The notes under the pieces are model-generated. The model had not been told where the DNA came from and searched no databases. It saw only the letters and a list, made by a program, of their open reading frames with translations. A program made the translations under genes and the position numbers. 64,000 bases of DNA. Origin: Rusavskia elegans. Its lineage: Eukaryota > Ascomycota > Lecanoromycetes > Teloschistales > Teloschistaceae. Positions 51,388-62,499 of this stretch are shown piece after piece (positions within the stretch are counted from its first letter, which is position 1; the number at the start of each line of letters is the position of its first letter). The stretch lies in the NCBI GenBank assembly GCA_011316305.1, contig SAUG01000071.1, positions 62,001 to 126,000 on the forward strand, in the 5' to 3' direction.

Positions 51388-52884
51388 CAGACTAGCTGTC
51401 GAATCGAATTTTGAATTTAAATTAGCTAACCCGATTCGATCCGAATCGGATTAGATTTTTCTAGAATTCGATTTAATTTAATTTCGGGTCGAATTCGGGT
51501 TTTTAGATTCGACCTATTAAAATTATTAAAACTACTAAAATCTAGTATATAAATAAAATTCTAGTATAAAAATTATATCTATTTAATAAAAATGAATCTA
51601 ATTAATTAACTATATTAATCAGAAGATTTTCGTTAGACTAAATATATTATCTAAATATATTACTTTAAAAAAGTTATTTATTAATTAATTTTTTAATTAA
51701 TTATAATATTCCACTATTTAGTTAATTTAATTTGGTTTTGATATCCGATAAACTAGTGGTTCGATAAGTAAATTAAACGTTAGTATACCAGTATCGAATA
51801 TTCGGTAGTAGAATTTATACCCTAGTTTAATTAATATAAAAAATAGTTTTTTAGAATTTTAATTTAGAATTGCTTGGTAATATTATATATTCTTCTACGG
51901 ATAATTTATTTTAAAAATATTTATAAATAAATATATCTTGTAATTATTGCTTTTTTTTCTTTTATTAGTAATATAAGCCTTTTATAAATACTATAATTTA
52001 CTAAAATCTTTTACGTACGTATATAATTCTATAATAGTTTTACCGCGGCTAAATTAGACGATAGTATCTATATCTATATTAATTATATCTATTTTCGAAG
52101 ATATCGACTATTTAATTATAACTAGAGCAATCTATTTTAACTTTAATCTAAATTCTCTCTTTACCGCTTTTAAAACGCGCTATCCGACTTTTCTATTTCT
52201 TTTTAATCTAATCGACCGAGTAAAGTTTCTAGTCGTAATAGCTAGCCTACTAGCTAGCGACCTTTTTAAAGCTACGCGGGCTAAAAAGTATTTTAATAGT
52301 TTAGCGGAACGTTTAGAAGCAGGTTATATAATAAATATAGATAAAGCGATAACGATTTATAATTACTTTATAATATAAAAAATGGATATAACGGAGTTTT
52401 TAGATATTTATAATTATTTATAACATCGAAAAAGAATTGAATATAAAGTATTTAAATATAGTAAAGGATTCGTAATCGCGAATAAAAAAAAATAGTTAAA
52501 TAGAAATAATTAACTGCGTTATAAATCTTGCTTGACGAATATATCTTTAGCTGTGAAAATTTCTTTATATATAAATACAACAATCGCCGCGTTGCCGTAT
52601 ATTACGTAAATAAAATAGATTTATATATATATATATATATATATCAAAATTCAATATAGTTTCAAATAAAAACTTTTCAGAGAGAAAATATTTTATTATA
52701 TATAAAAAATTTAATAGATTAAATTAGATTTTTATTAATTTCTATTTTATTATCCGATTCGATTTTCGATTTTAATTTTAGAAACCGACCTGAACCGTTT
52801 AGTAGGTTAGATTAAACCGACTCGCTAAATTCGAATTAGATTTCCGAAATATCGAAGGAAATCTATACCGAAAAAGCTAGTCTA
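51388..52884. mobile_element. hAT-type MITE 8 with nested repeat E3
   Basis: Left terminus cagactagct, with the initial C preserved, shows that the family originally began CA. The right terminus is agctagtcta. The TSD tatatatt (51380-51387 and 52885-52892) is exact. Removing E3 (51717-52686) leaves about 530 bp, close to the usual MITE size. Confidence 0.88.
51717..52686 (+). mobile_element. Repeat E, copy 3 (about 970 bp, 12-bp TSD) in MITE 8
   Basis: Starts tttagttaattt and ends cagagagaa. The 12-bp flanks aatattccacta (51705-51716) and aatattttatta (52687-52698) differ only by three C/T changes. The shared plus-strand frame lies at about 52110-52520. Confidence 0.8.
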
Positions 52885-53490
52885 TATATATTTAATCTAA
52901 TATAAATATATTTCTTTTATATTCGGTAAAATACAAATACTATCTATTAATTTCGAAATAAAAAATTCTATCACTAGATACTAGGATTTAGTAGCAGCGT
53001 ATCTAGAATAAAATACTATCTAAATTATTTCTATTTAAAAAAAATTTAAATTAAATAGTAATCTTTAGATTTAGATTCGATTTCTAGTAGTATTAGTTCT
53101 TTTTTAATCTTTTAAATCTTTTTTCTTTTTTTAACTTTTAATAAAATCTAATTACGATATATACGATTTTTAATAGATATTTTTATTGTCTAACGCTATA
53201 GTATAGTAGTAGTACGTATCGTTTCTATAATAATATAAACGCCAAACGCGTTATATAGATTCTAGAAACTATAATTAGAACGTATGGAAACGAAATTCGC
53301 CGTCTAGTCGCTATAGCGTCGCTAGTATATCGTATTTTAATTTTTTTTCTTTTTTCTTTTTTCTTTTATTACTAGATTATACTCTTGTTTTTTAAAATAT
53401 AAATTAATTCTATAATATACTTTTTGTCCAGTCTATAATCGTATACTATTCTATAAATACTTTTATTCTAATAGTTTTAATTTATTAATC
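52885..53490. repeat. Repeat shared with the H1 3' end
   Basis: From about 53000 to 53470 it aligns with 31130-31655 (for example aaacgaaattcgccgtctag). It is probably a remnant of an H element or its LTR, and it borders the gene island. Confidence 0.6.
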
Positions 53491-53509
53491 TAAACGTTTT
53501 TAGCCCTGT

Positions 53510-53883
53510 ATATATTATTTATGCTATGATTGTAAGCTTCTATTTCTATACATTTGTTGTGTGGGTCGGATGTATTCGAGCTACGCCACTGGGACAATGA
53601 AACAAGCCAGACATGCCTGACAGACACGAGGCACCAATGATGGGCCTACCATCTTGGGCAGTGCTCCTGTGCGTCTAGGGGTGGACCAAATGATTGGAAC
53701 ACTCTTGGTGAGGATCGACGTCCCGATTATTCGGTCCACCCACGAGTGTGGCTATGCAGCTAAGTATATTCTTCAGCCTCACGAATGGTCTTGTCATGCA
53801 CAAAGGGATGGAACAACTATATCAGCACGGCAACGCTTCCTTCCTCCATGTGTCTAAAGATACCACAATAAAACAATATTATC
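53510..53883 (+). promoter_or_regulatory. Upstream region of the island gene
   Basis: Normal base composition with abundant CpA and TpG begins near 53510, so about 370 bp of un-RIPed DNA precede the start codon. The last 35 bp are A-rich (caataaaacaatatt). No specific promoter element can be called with confidence. A 67-codon frame at 53654-53857 is not supported as a gene. Confidence 0.5.
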
Positions 53884-56347
53884 ATGTCTGGCACAGCGTC
53901 TGATCTCGCCAGCGGCTCGCAAGACCTTGCCGCACTGCTTGGACTTTTCTGCACCCAAGGCGTGGAGAGGAACGCGCTGGCCAACAACTTCGGCTATGGC
54001 ACTGTCGTTGCATCATCCCTCTCGTTGCTCGGTGTATTGGGGCTGGTCAAGAGCTCTATCAAGCTCGCCCTCGGCCTCAAGCACTGCGAACAGGCAGGCT
54101 TCAACCTCGATTCGCTGCGGGGTATCTTCGGCTATCTAGAAGGAGAGAGCCCGAGCCAAGGGACGAAGCTGGAGTGTATGGTCCTGAAGGTGTCATTTGG
54201 GAACAAGACAGTGCGGATTCACAAGGAAAGGAGATGGTTCAGTGGTGGGAATACCCCAATGGTTAATGTGGGTGCAGGGCCGGAGAATCTGCATCGTAAT
54301 ACTTTAACCATCAACTTGGGGAATCTGAGGGAGGAGAAGCGGTTGAGAAAGCATTCGGTCGTCGTCATCTCGGCGTTGGTCGTTTGTGCTGGTCTGACGA
54401 GGTAAGTTCCTTTTCTTATTCTGTCCCTTTTCAAGCTCTGCCATTCTCCTGGACAATCTCGTCGAATTTCTCAGGATATCAACATTCCTCTTGGTGTTCC
54501 CAAAGCCTGTTTTGACTCAACCGAGCTTACGAGACCCCTGAATGGCCTTGGACCAGCTTGTTGCTCTTTCATTCACTGGGAACTGGCAAACATTGTTCAA
54601 ATCGTTCTCGATCGTTCATTTTACATGTGCGAAGCTGAAAGTATGTCTTTGACAGCTGGCTCCTAGAAATTGTTCAGGCAGAATGGAATTGGGTCAAAGC
54701 CGTTGCAATCCCTGGACTCCACGCCTGTCTCGTCTTGTTAGTTGGAATACCCTTGTACTATGACAGCCAAGTCAACCAGCCAGCCCAGCACATGACGCTT
54801 GATTCTTGGGATTGCCTTCATCTCAAAACCACTGAGTCAGCACCTCGACTAGAACATTCCCTTCATTTGCTTCAAGTTGACGATAAGGACAATCACAAGG
54901 ACATACTCCACATGTGGGGCAATCCCTTTTTCTTGGACTCGTATATTACGAAGGCTCTGTTGATTGCTCTATCTGTATACGCTGCAATCGCCTACATCTG
55001 CCAGTACGCCATTATCAAAGGAGTGCGTATATTGCTCGTCCCTTTTCCCCTCCCGTTAACCTCAGACCTTGGCTGCGGTGCGAATTATGTACCGAGCACT
55101 CTAAGCTGATCCGGAAACCTGCAGGCATCCAGTACCAGAGCACTCATCTGGCTCGGTTGTCAGGGTGCGTTGGCAGCCGCTCGGTTGGCTTTTTGGATCC
55201 TAGACCCTAAATTCGACGATTCCGCTGCGGGCGACTCCGAAATCGTAAACGTGAACAATACGGAATCGAACACGTGAGTAAAGGCAGACGGACCACCTGC
55301 GAGTCCAAAGTTGCACCTAGATATTAAAGCGCCCCTATTCAAAGCTCCCGATGCCGGCTCCATTCTGTCTTACAAGACTAACAACGCTTCTTCTCTCTTA
55401 GTCTAACATTCCCCGAACTCATCTGCAATCTCGACAGCTCATACACCGTGACGATCCCATGGTGGGCAATCCACTACCTTTTGACGCAGCCCCTCAAAGA
55501 GATCCTCTTGGCAGCATCATCGAGGACCGAGCAAGACACGATACCTCTAGACGCCAGCTACTACGCGCTCAGGACACTCGACCTTGGCCGATTACTCCGC
55601 CGGCGATGGATTGACACAGGCGACGACGGAGCACATATGATGGTACTAGCTCTCTACCGAACCATCGATGGCGAAATCACCCCTCTCATCCTGATCGACG
55701 TCGAATATTCGCTCGTCCCCGTCCCCATCACGTCGTCGTTGCTTCGATTCTGCCTCGCCGAGGCGCAATGGCCGCCGCGGGTGTCCGGTGAGCATATTCG
55801 TTCGACCTGCACGCTCTTCGCCCTGGACAAGAATAGCGGGAGGCGCCTTCACCTCGCGGCACCGCGGAACGAACGGTTCAACATCTGCGACGAAAACTGC
55901 CCTTTGCCCAACGATTTTCCCGGCCCCGAATACGTGAGCCCCAATACATATAAGTACTTCGTGGATCGCTCGCGCGTATGCCGTTTCCTGCAGCGTATCG
56001 CTCGCGACAACAGCTTCGACCCAAAGTTCACACCCGGATGGGCGAACGCAGTGCACATCTCAGGATCCAACGCGAAGCCTAATTCGCGGCGTGGGATAAA
56101 GCACCCTTGGATCCTGGATTATCACGAAGGGATTCAGGAGGCGAGGGTATATCTTAAAAAGGGACTTGTGAACGAGAAGCTACTAAGAAAAAGAAGACTC
56201 CCTTACCTTCGATACTTCCAGCGTATATTTTCACGTGTGCGCAACCATCTACCGAAGCGTAGTACGGAGGAGGCTCTGCCGAGAGACGGTGCGAATGAAG
56301 ATGCTGCAGAAATGGAGGATATAGCGCCTACGGCAAGTGTGGTCTGA
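53884..56347 (+). CDS. Predicted multi-pass membrane protein, four exons, 659 aa
   Basis: Proposed exons: 53884-54401, 54656-55022, 55125-55273 and 55402-56347, together 1980 bp with all phases compatible. Introns are 254, 102 and 128 nt, with donors gtaagt, gtgcgt and gtgagt and acceptors gacag, tgcag and cttag. The start ATG has A at -3. Likely membrane segments are residues about 39-60, 158-172, 188-208, 273-293 and 302-321, followed by a soluble C-terminal part (345-659) with a basic cluster near 600-630 (LLRKRRLPYLRYF). The block CQY...WLGCQGALAAARLAFW.LDPKFDD is typical, as far as I recall, of a family of uncharacterised membrane proteins in ascomycetes; no enzymatic motif is seen. There are no RIP stops. 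The gene is alone between transposons. Intron 1 is long and is the least certain part of the model. Confidence 0.85.
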
Positions 56348-56985
56348 ACCGCTCGCGCCGGCGTGAGGACTCGGGACCTCCTCGTTTGGTTCATAGCGGT
56401 ATAAACCAACTTCCCACTGCCACTACTCCCGCCGTGATCCGAGGAGGGGGCATGTCGAGGTAGCGATATCTTGGTTTCCGGCATCGGCGGCGCCCACCGC
56501 GAGGTCTCACTGGCGTTGTTTGTACACCTCACTGGCCCCAATGGCATTCTAGTCAGGGGCTTGCCTGAAGAGTCGTTCGGCGGACTCCTGGAACGCATGC
56601 CATACCTTGTGAGGGAGGTGGTATAGCTTTGATATCACCTCCAGGCTATGGCATCCGGTACGGGGACTCACCAAGCGGGTTTTGGGTGAGCTCGTGGATC
56701 GCATGCCAGTGGTAGCTTCGGAGGTGACAAGGGGGGCATATTTTCCTTTCTCTTGTCGATTGACCAAATGACGTCTTACGTGAATCCAGCAAACCATTCT
56801 CATAATCCTAAAGTAATAGACCTACCTAGTTAGTTAGTATCCACACCCCTATCAACATAACCAAGTGGAAGTGTTGGAAAGTGCCATGCGCGAACATCAT
56901 GCGGCGTTATATCTTCGGGGCGCAAGAACCTATCGCAAGACCTTAGCGGCCGCAAGAATCCACTACCTCCTACTAAATAGCAAAC
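56348..56985 (+). other. 3' flank of the island gene, no gene seen
   Basis: GC-normal, un-RIPed sequence up to about 56985. Minus-strand open frames overlapping the last exon (for example 56203-56598) have no support. Related segments containing cgcatgcca occur at about 56593 and 56700, and gcatgccata faces tatggcatcc across about 50 bp. This may be 3' UTR plus a remnant of former neighbouring DNA. Confidence 0.5.
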
Positions 56986-57191
56986 TACCATTACTATATT
57001 TTATAAAGATACCAGTAAGTATATTCTATAGAAACTGGCGAAGATCTTTTAAAATACCATTATTTATAAAATACGATCGGTTAGTTTCTATTAGATAGTT
57101 AAAAAATACTATATAGTTTTTTTTAGCGTAGTTTAACGCTATAGAATTGTTAAAATAGCTAAATTTTTTTCATCTTCTTTTATTTTAGAAT
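56986..57191. other. RIPed DNA at the right island border
   Basis: Composition changes from normal to AT-rich within a few tens of bases near 56985. No element end was identified at the border. Confidence 0.5.
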
Positions 57192-57653
57192 TAGACTGGC
57201 TATTTCGATATAGATTTCTATTAGTATCTATAATCCGATCCGATTTTTTAGCGAATCGAACCGGTTCGATTTACTAAACGGTCGGTTCCGAGCTAATCCG
57301 AAAATCCGATAAAATCTACTAAATCATTATAAATATTTATATATTCTATATATTCAAATCTTGATATTGATATAATAGTTATATATTCAGGTAATATATT
57401 TAATTTGACTAGTATTTTTCAAGCTAATTAATATAATTAATGAAAATTTTTTAAATTTATTCGTATAATTTTTATACTAGAATTATATTTGTATATTGGA
57501 ACTTAGTATTTTAACGGTTTTAGATCGGATTAAATCGGATTATAAACTAAAAACCAAAAACCTATCGGTTCGGTATTTAAAAAAGTCGAAACTAATTCGG
57601 ATTAGATCGGTTTCTTTAATACGGATTCGAAATTTCACCCAACAGCCAATCTA
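57192..57653. mobile_element. hAT-type MITE 5 (462 bp)
   Basis: Termini tagactggct and agccaatcta, with TSD tttagaat (57184-57191) and tctaaaat (57654-57661) differing by RIP-type changes. Orientation is inverted relative to MITE 4. A 61-codon open frame inside (57496-57681) is fortuitous. Confidence 0.9.
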
Positions 57654-57860
57654 TCTAAAATCTAAGAGATTAAAATATTAAAATCGAAAATTTTAAAAAA
57701 ATAGATTTATAAAAAAGATTAAATTTTGTAGAATATAGTTTTATAAATTATAGAATTAATTAATTTAATAGTTTACTGTTTGGAAAAAATAGAAAATTTC
57801 TACAATTTTTAAAATCTTGCGATAGATTTTTACGTTCCGAAAATATAATAATTATACGAA
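57654..57860. other. RIPed spacer between MITEs
   Basis: About 200 bp of AT-rich sequence with no recognised feature. Confidence 0.5.
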
Positions 57861-58051
57861 TAGACTGGCTATTTCGATATAGATTTCTATTAATATCTTA
57901 AAAATCCGATCCGAATATTAACGAGTCGATTTAATCCGATCGACTAAACGGTACGGGTCGGTTTTTAAAATTAAAATCGAGAGTCGGATTGAATTATAAA
58001 ATAGAAATCGATAGAAATCTAATTCGATCCGGTAAATCTTCTATATATAGT
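57861..58051. mobile_element. hAT-type MITE 6, truncated
   Basis: Left terminus tagactggctatttcg, followed by the subterminal sequence seen at the left end of MITE 5. No matching right terminus was found before G2 begins at 58052, so this is a truncated copy. Confidence 0.65.
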
Positions 58052-60583
58052 TAGATTGACTATCGGCTTAAATTTTAAATCCGAATATAAAAATATTAAT
58101 CCGATTCGAATCGATTTCGATTTTTCTAAATACTAAATCGAATTAGATTACATTATTTTAAAATTCGATCCGATTGGATTTTAGATCGAATCCGAAAACA
58201 CGGATTTAATCCGTTAAAACAGCGAAGATTTTCTTTTCTATATTATAAAATCTATTTTTTTTATTAATTGTATAGTAATATATCGAAGTAATATATTTTT
58301 CTAGATTTACAATTTCTAGATAAAGATAATTAATTAAATAGTTTAATTATTTTTTTTATATTTTTATTTTTTTTAGTTTCTATTTCCGCCTTTTTTTCTA
58401 TATTCTTTTTTTTTTCTAAATTTTTATTTTTTATCTTTATCTTTATTTTAATTAAAGTTAATATTTCTAGTTAAATTTTTATCATTTTCGATTTTAATAT
58501 TATTTTATTTAGTAGAGCATCTCTCTATTACTTAATATCTATTATTAACCTCGATAATATTATTAGTATTTTCGTTTTCTTTATTATATAGAGATTCGAT
58601 AGCTATACTAACCGTATTACTGCTATAGTTAAATTCTTTAGTAAATTTCGACTATTTTTATAGAGATTCTAGTATTCTAGCGGTCTTAAATTTTTTAGAG
58701 TCGCTATAATAGATTATTTATTAATAGATGTAATTTACGATTAGAACTATATATTTAGTTAAATTTTTTCCGTCTATACTTTTAGTAACTATAGTAGATT
58801 TAAAGAAATATTAGAAATAAACTATTATAAATTAGATAGTTTCATTTATAATTAATATATTTTTTTAATATATTTTTTTTATCCCGTTTCTATTTTATCT
58901 AGTTAATTAATATTAAATTTTCTGTTTCTTTTTAACGAATTTTATAACGAACTTTAATTTTCTAGTATAATATTATTTATAAATTAATAACTAGTAGAGT
59001 TTATATTACTTTACTATATTACTATAAAGTCTTTTATAAATTCTATAACCCGTTTCCTCGTTTCTTATATTTTATTCTGAAAAGATCTTTATTTCTAGAT
59101 CTATAGTTTTTCATATATCGGGTTATTTTTAATTTTTAGAAACGTTTATATATATAGTAATACGATCTATATTTTATTTTTTATAGAACGTATATTTAGA
59201 TTCCGACCATTTTCTACTACGTTCGAGGTTTATAACCGATTTATATTTTATAAATAGTGTTTATAATTTAGATATAGCGAGAAACTAAATAGTAGCGGAG
59301 ATATTTTAATAAAATAATATAATTAATATTAGAAAGAATTTATATAAGATAATAGCTAAAAGTAAATAGAAATATATAGTAAAATACGCTAGAAGTTTAT
59401 AGAAATATATAAACTCGTTTATTTTAGCCGAAGTCCAATTAATAATTATATTAATTAAATAAATTTTACGTCCGATTCTTTTTATTTTATTAACTAACTA
59501 TTACTATATATTTCTGATATAATATATATCGTAATATACACTTTATCGTTCTATATATCGTATTATATAAACTTATTTATAGTATATACTAATCGGATCG
59601 ATAATCTATAAAAATAATATAATAAACTATATAAAAGTTTTAATAGATATTCTAGTATATAAAAATAATACGAAACCGCTTTATAGAAGTCTAGAAAAGA
59701 CTAGAAATAATAGAATCGGATAAAGAAAAAGGAAATCCGCTAGTATAGCGGTAAAGATAATATTTTAGAATAATATATTTCAAATAATCTAGCTAATAAT
59801 ATATCGATAGAAATATAAATAGAAGATTAATACTATAGTCTTTCGAAATATTCGTTACTACTAGAGAAGAGTCGATAAACTAATTTCAAAAATACTATCT
59901 ACTAGACTATACCGCGAAATCTTCGAAAATATTATTATAGGGATAGTCTATTCGACTAGAAATATTAGAATAAAAAATAGAATATTAGCGGCTCTAAAAA
60001 GTTCTATAGATATATATATTATTTGTTATTTAATAAATAAATATATTTTTTTATTATATTTTTTAAAATTTAATCTAGTATTAATTTACGTTAGTTAAAT
60101 TACTATTTAAATTAAAAACTTTTAGTTTATTAAAAATCTACAAAGTAATATAGAGATATAGCTAGAAAATATTAAACTAGTTAATAATCGAATTCTATAT
60201 AGTTAAAAGATCCGGGAAAAAGATATATAGTTTAAAACTTTTTTAAAAAAAGATAATATAAATTACGGCCATTATATTAGCTAGTATTTAATAAAATTTC
60301 TTACCGGTATTTATTATTAGAATTATTTGTTGTAATTAAATAAAATAATATATTTAAAATAATAATCGGTTATAAAATCTATAAAATTCGATTATTTAAT
60401 ATATTTATAAATTAAATCGGATCGGATTTCTATTAGTTTCTATTTTTTAATCCGATTTGAATTTCGATTCTAATATTAGAAATTAATCTAAACTATGTAG
60501 CGGATCGAATTAAATTAATTTACTAAAACTCGAATCGAATTTTCGAAATATTAATAGAAATTTATATCGAAATAACCAATTTA
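58052..60583 (+). mobile_element. hAT derivative G2 (2.53 kb, no transposase)
   Basis: Termini tagattgactatcgg and ataaccaattta are RIPed forms of the family ends. The left TSD is tatatagt (58044-58051). The right TSD is recovered only after removing element B: base 60584 plus 63938-63944 gives tatataat, a match apart from one G/A. The body is homologous to G1 from about 33860 to 37470 and preserves the empty sites of MITE 2 and E1. The hAT transposase is absent. A plus-strand frame near 59920-60030 (TRLYREI...) is shared with G1 (about 36958-37080) and is of unknown function. Confidence 0.85.
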
Positions 60584-60584
60584 T

Positions 60585-60993
60585 TATAACGTTCCTATAT
60601 TTCAGAATGCTTTACGCTCGAGTTTAGCTATAGCCGTGGACGTAGTCCGAGCTACTAAATAGTAAAGGAATCCTGGCGTAGGTTATTATAACTAATTCTT
60701 TATAACAGCAGAAGTACGGTTACGATATTATAAGGTATTTTCGTTATAAAATAATTAAGAAGAGAATAGTAGATACGTATTTAATAATTATATTAACGAC
60801 TAATAAAATAAGCTATTTATAGAAGTAATAAGCGATATATATATCGAGAGTAGCTATAAAAGCCGATAGATAGCCGTCTACTAAAATATTTATTAGAAGA
60901 GACGGCTATAGTAACTATAGGCGGCTATAAATAATTAGACTCGTTTATCTAGCTAATCTTCTAGAGAACCTTTATAGAATCGTAGACGTAATA
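60585..60993 (-). repeat. Left LTR of element B (409 bp)
   Basis: Direct repeat of 63524-63932, equal in length to the A LTRs. Confidence 0.9.
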
Positions 60994-61099
60994 CAGCTTT
61001 CCCTATATCGCTTTTTACCTAGCTTAAATTCCGTCTACGGGATATAAATAAGGCCTAATTTCCTTTTTCCTTCCTTCTATCGATGCTTCTATTATATAT

Positions 61100-61740
61100 T
61101 TTCGAAAAGAAAATCGGTTAAAGTTTTTTTATTATATTTAGTTAAAAGATATTATAATATCTTTTCTTTATTCTTTATATACCTGTAATCCTTTAAAAGA
61201 ATATAAAGTCGAGGTCGATAGTAATATTTACGGGAAATATACTCGGGTTTAAAAGTTTTATAACTTTTTAATTTCCGATTCCATTTATATATCGAGATTC
61301 TTTCTTTTTCTTCCCATTTACTAATAGTTTTATAGGGAAATATTTTAAAAACGAGAAAAATAAATTACGTTCTAATATTACGAATATTTTAAAAGAATAT
61401 TCTAAAGCCTGTTATTATATCGAGTCCTTTTTTAATTCTAAAAAGGAAATTTATAATTAATATCTTACCTAGAAATTAGATCTATACCGGCTCTTTAGAA
61501 AGTAAAAGCGTTTTATTACTTATTATCGCGTTTTAGATAAATATAAAAGTAATTTTATCGTTTGGAAATAACGTATATTATTTTATTTTAGTAAGTTTAA
61601 CGATTCTATAGCGTTTTACTCCTCTATTAGTTTTACGCTAGCCGCGTAAAAAACGTCCGTTAAATCTATTCCTAGTTTTAATTCGGATAATATTAATCGA
61701 TTTCTAAAAAAGTTCGATTTTTTTTAACCGCTAGAAGTAA
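61100..61740 (+). pseudogene. Conserved plus-strand ORF of element B
   Basis: Counterpart of 787-1640 in A. The frame is conserved with mainly conservative substitutions (for example YYIESFFNS, KYKSNFIVW). One Trp that has become a stop in A is still TGG here, which supports RIP as the cause of the stops. The function is unknown. Confidence 0.5.
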
Positions 61741-62499
61741 CTATATCTTGAAAAAATATCTAGTTAAAGATTCCTTCGGTCGGAATTTCTTTACATTCGT
61801 TTTATATTATATTTCGATATTATAAATTATATCCGATTCTTCTATTTCCCCGGCTAATTTTTATTTCTTAGCTACTATTTCGTCCTACGATAATAAAGAG
61901 AAAGACTAGCTAGAATCTTCGTTCCTTAGTTATATATTTAGCGTAGAGTCCGGTATTTTTTATTCTATTTCGGAACTTTATTCCTTTATATTATTATAGT
62001 CGCCTTTTTAAATCTTTCGGATATATTCAATCTATATTTTTTAGATTATATTCTGTTTTTCATTATATTTATCGGCTAGCTTTTATAGAAGGTGTTTATA
62101 TTCTTTTTAAATCTTTATTTTCTATATCTCGTCGCTTTATTTAAATTTTTTATCTAATTTTCGGATTTATTAGTAGTCTATAAAAAATATTACGTTAAAT
62201 TCTTTAAATAGAACATTTTTATATATAAAGAGATATATTAATTAAAATTCTATTCTTTTTTCTAGAATACTTTTCTATACTAGTATTCCGGAAATTATTT
62301 CTTTCTATTCGTTTTCTAGGATGATATATTTCTTTAGATTTATAATTAATATAAAATTAGTAATTGCGATTGATCTATTTTTTATTTTAACTTTAATATT
62401 CTTAATTCGTCTATTTTCTATTGGGTATTTTATAATATATTCTATAATATCTTCGTAATGTTCTTTTATAATTTTATTTTATTTTTTATTATTTATTAA

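Noticed and set aside
51248..51454. 68-codon open frame on the plus strand
   Set aside because: It crosses from RIPed spacer into the terminus of MITE 8, so it is fortuitous.
53654..53857. 67-codon open frame upstream of the island gene
   Set aside because: It has no domain, lies within the probable promoter/5' leader, and nothing supports translation.
54475..54664. Separate exon or gene in intron 1 of the island gene
   Set aside because: The open frame does not join either neighbouring exon in phase. The 54401/54656 splice keeps frame and gives continuous membrane-protein sequence.
56203..56598. 131-codon minus-strand frame
   Set aside because: It overlaps the last exon and 3' flank of the well-supported plus-strand gene and reads as a shadow frame.
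56865..57098. 77-codon plus-strand frame
   Set aside because: It runs across the border from GC-normal to RIPed DNA and starts at a non-ATG codon; not a gene.
57496..57681. 61-codon plus-strand frame
   Set aside because: It lies in MITE 5 and its flank and is explained by the repeat.
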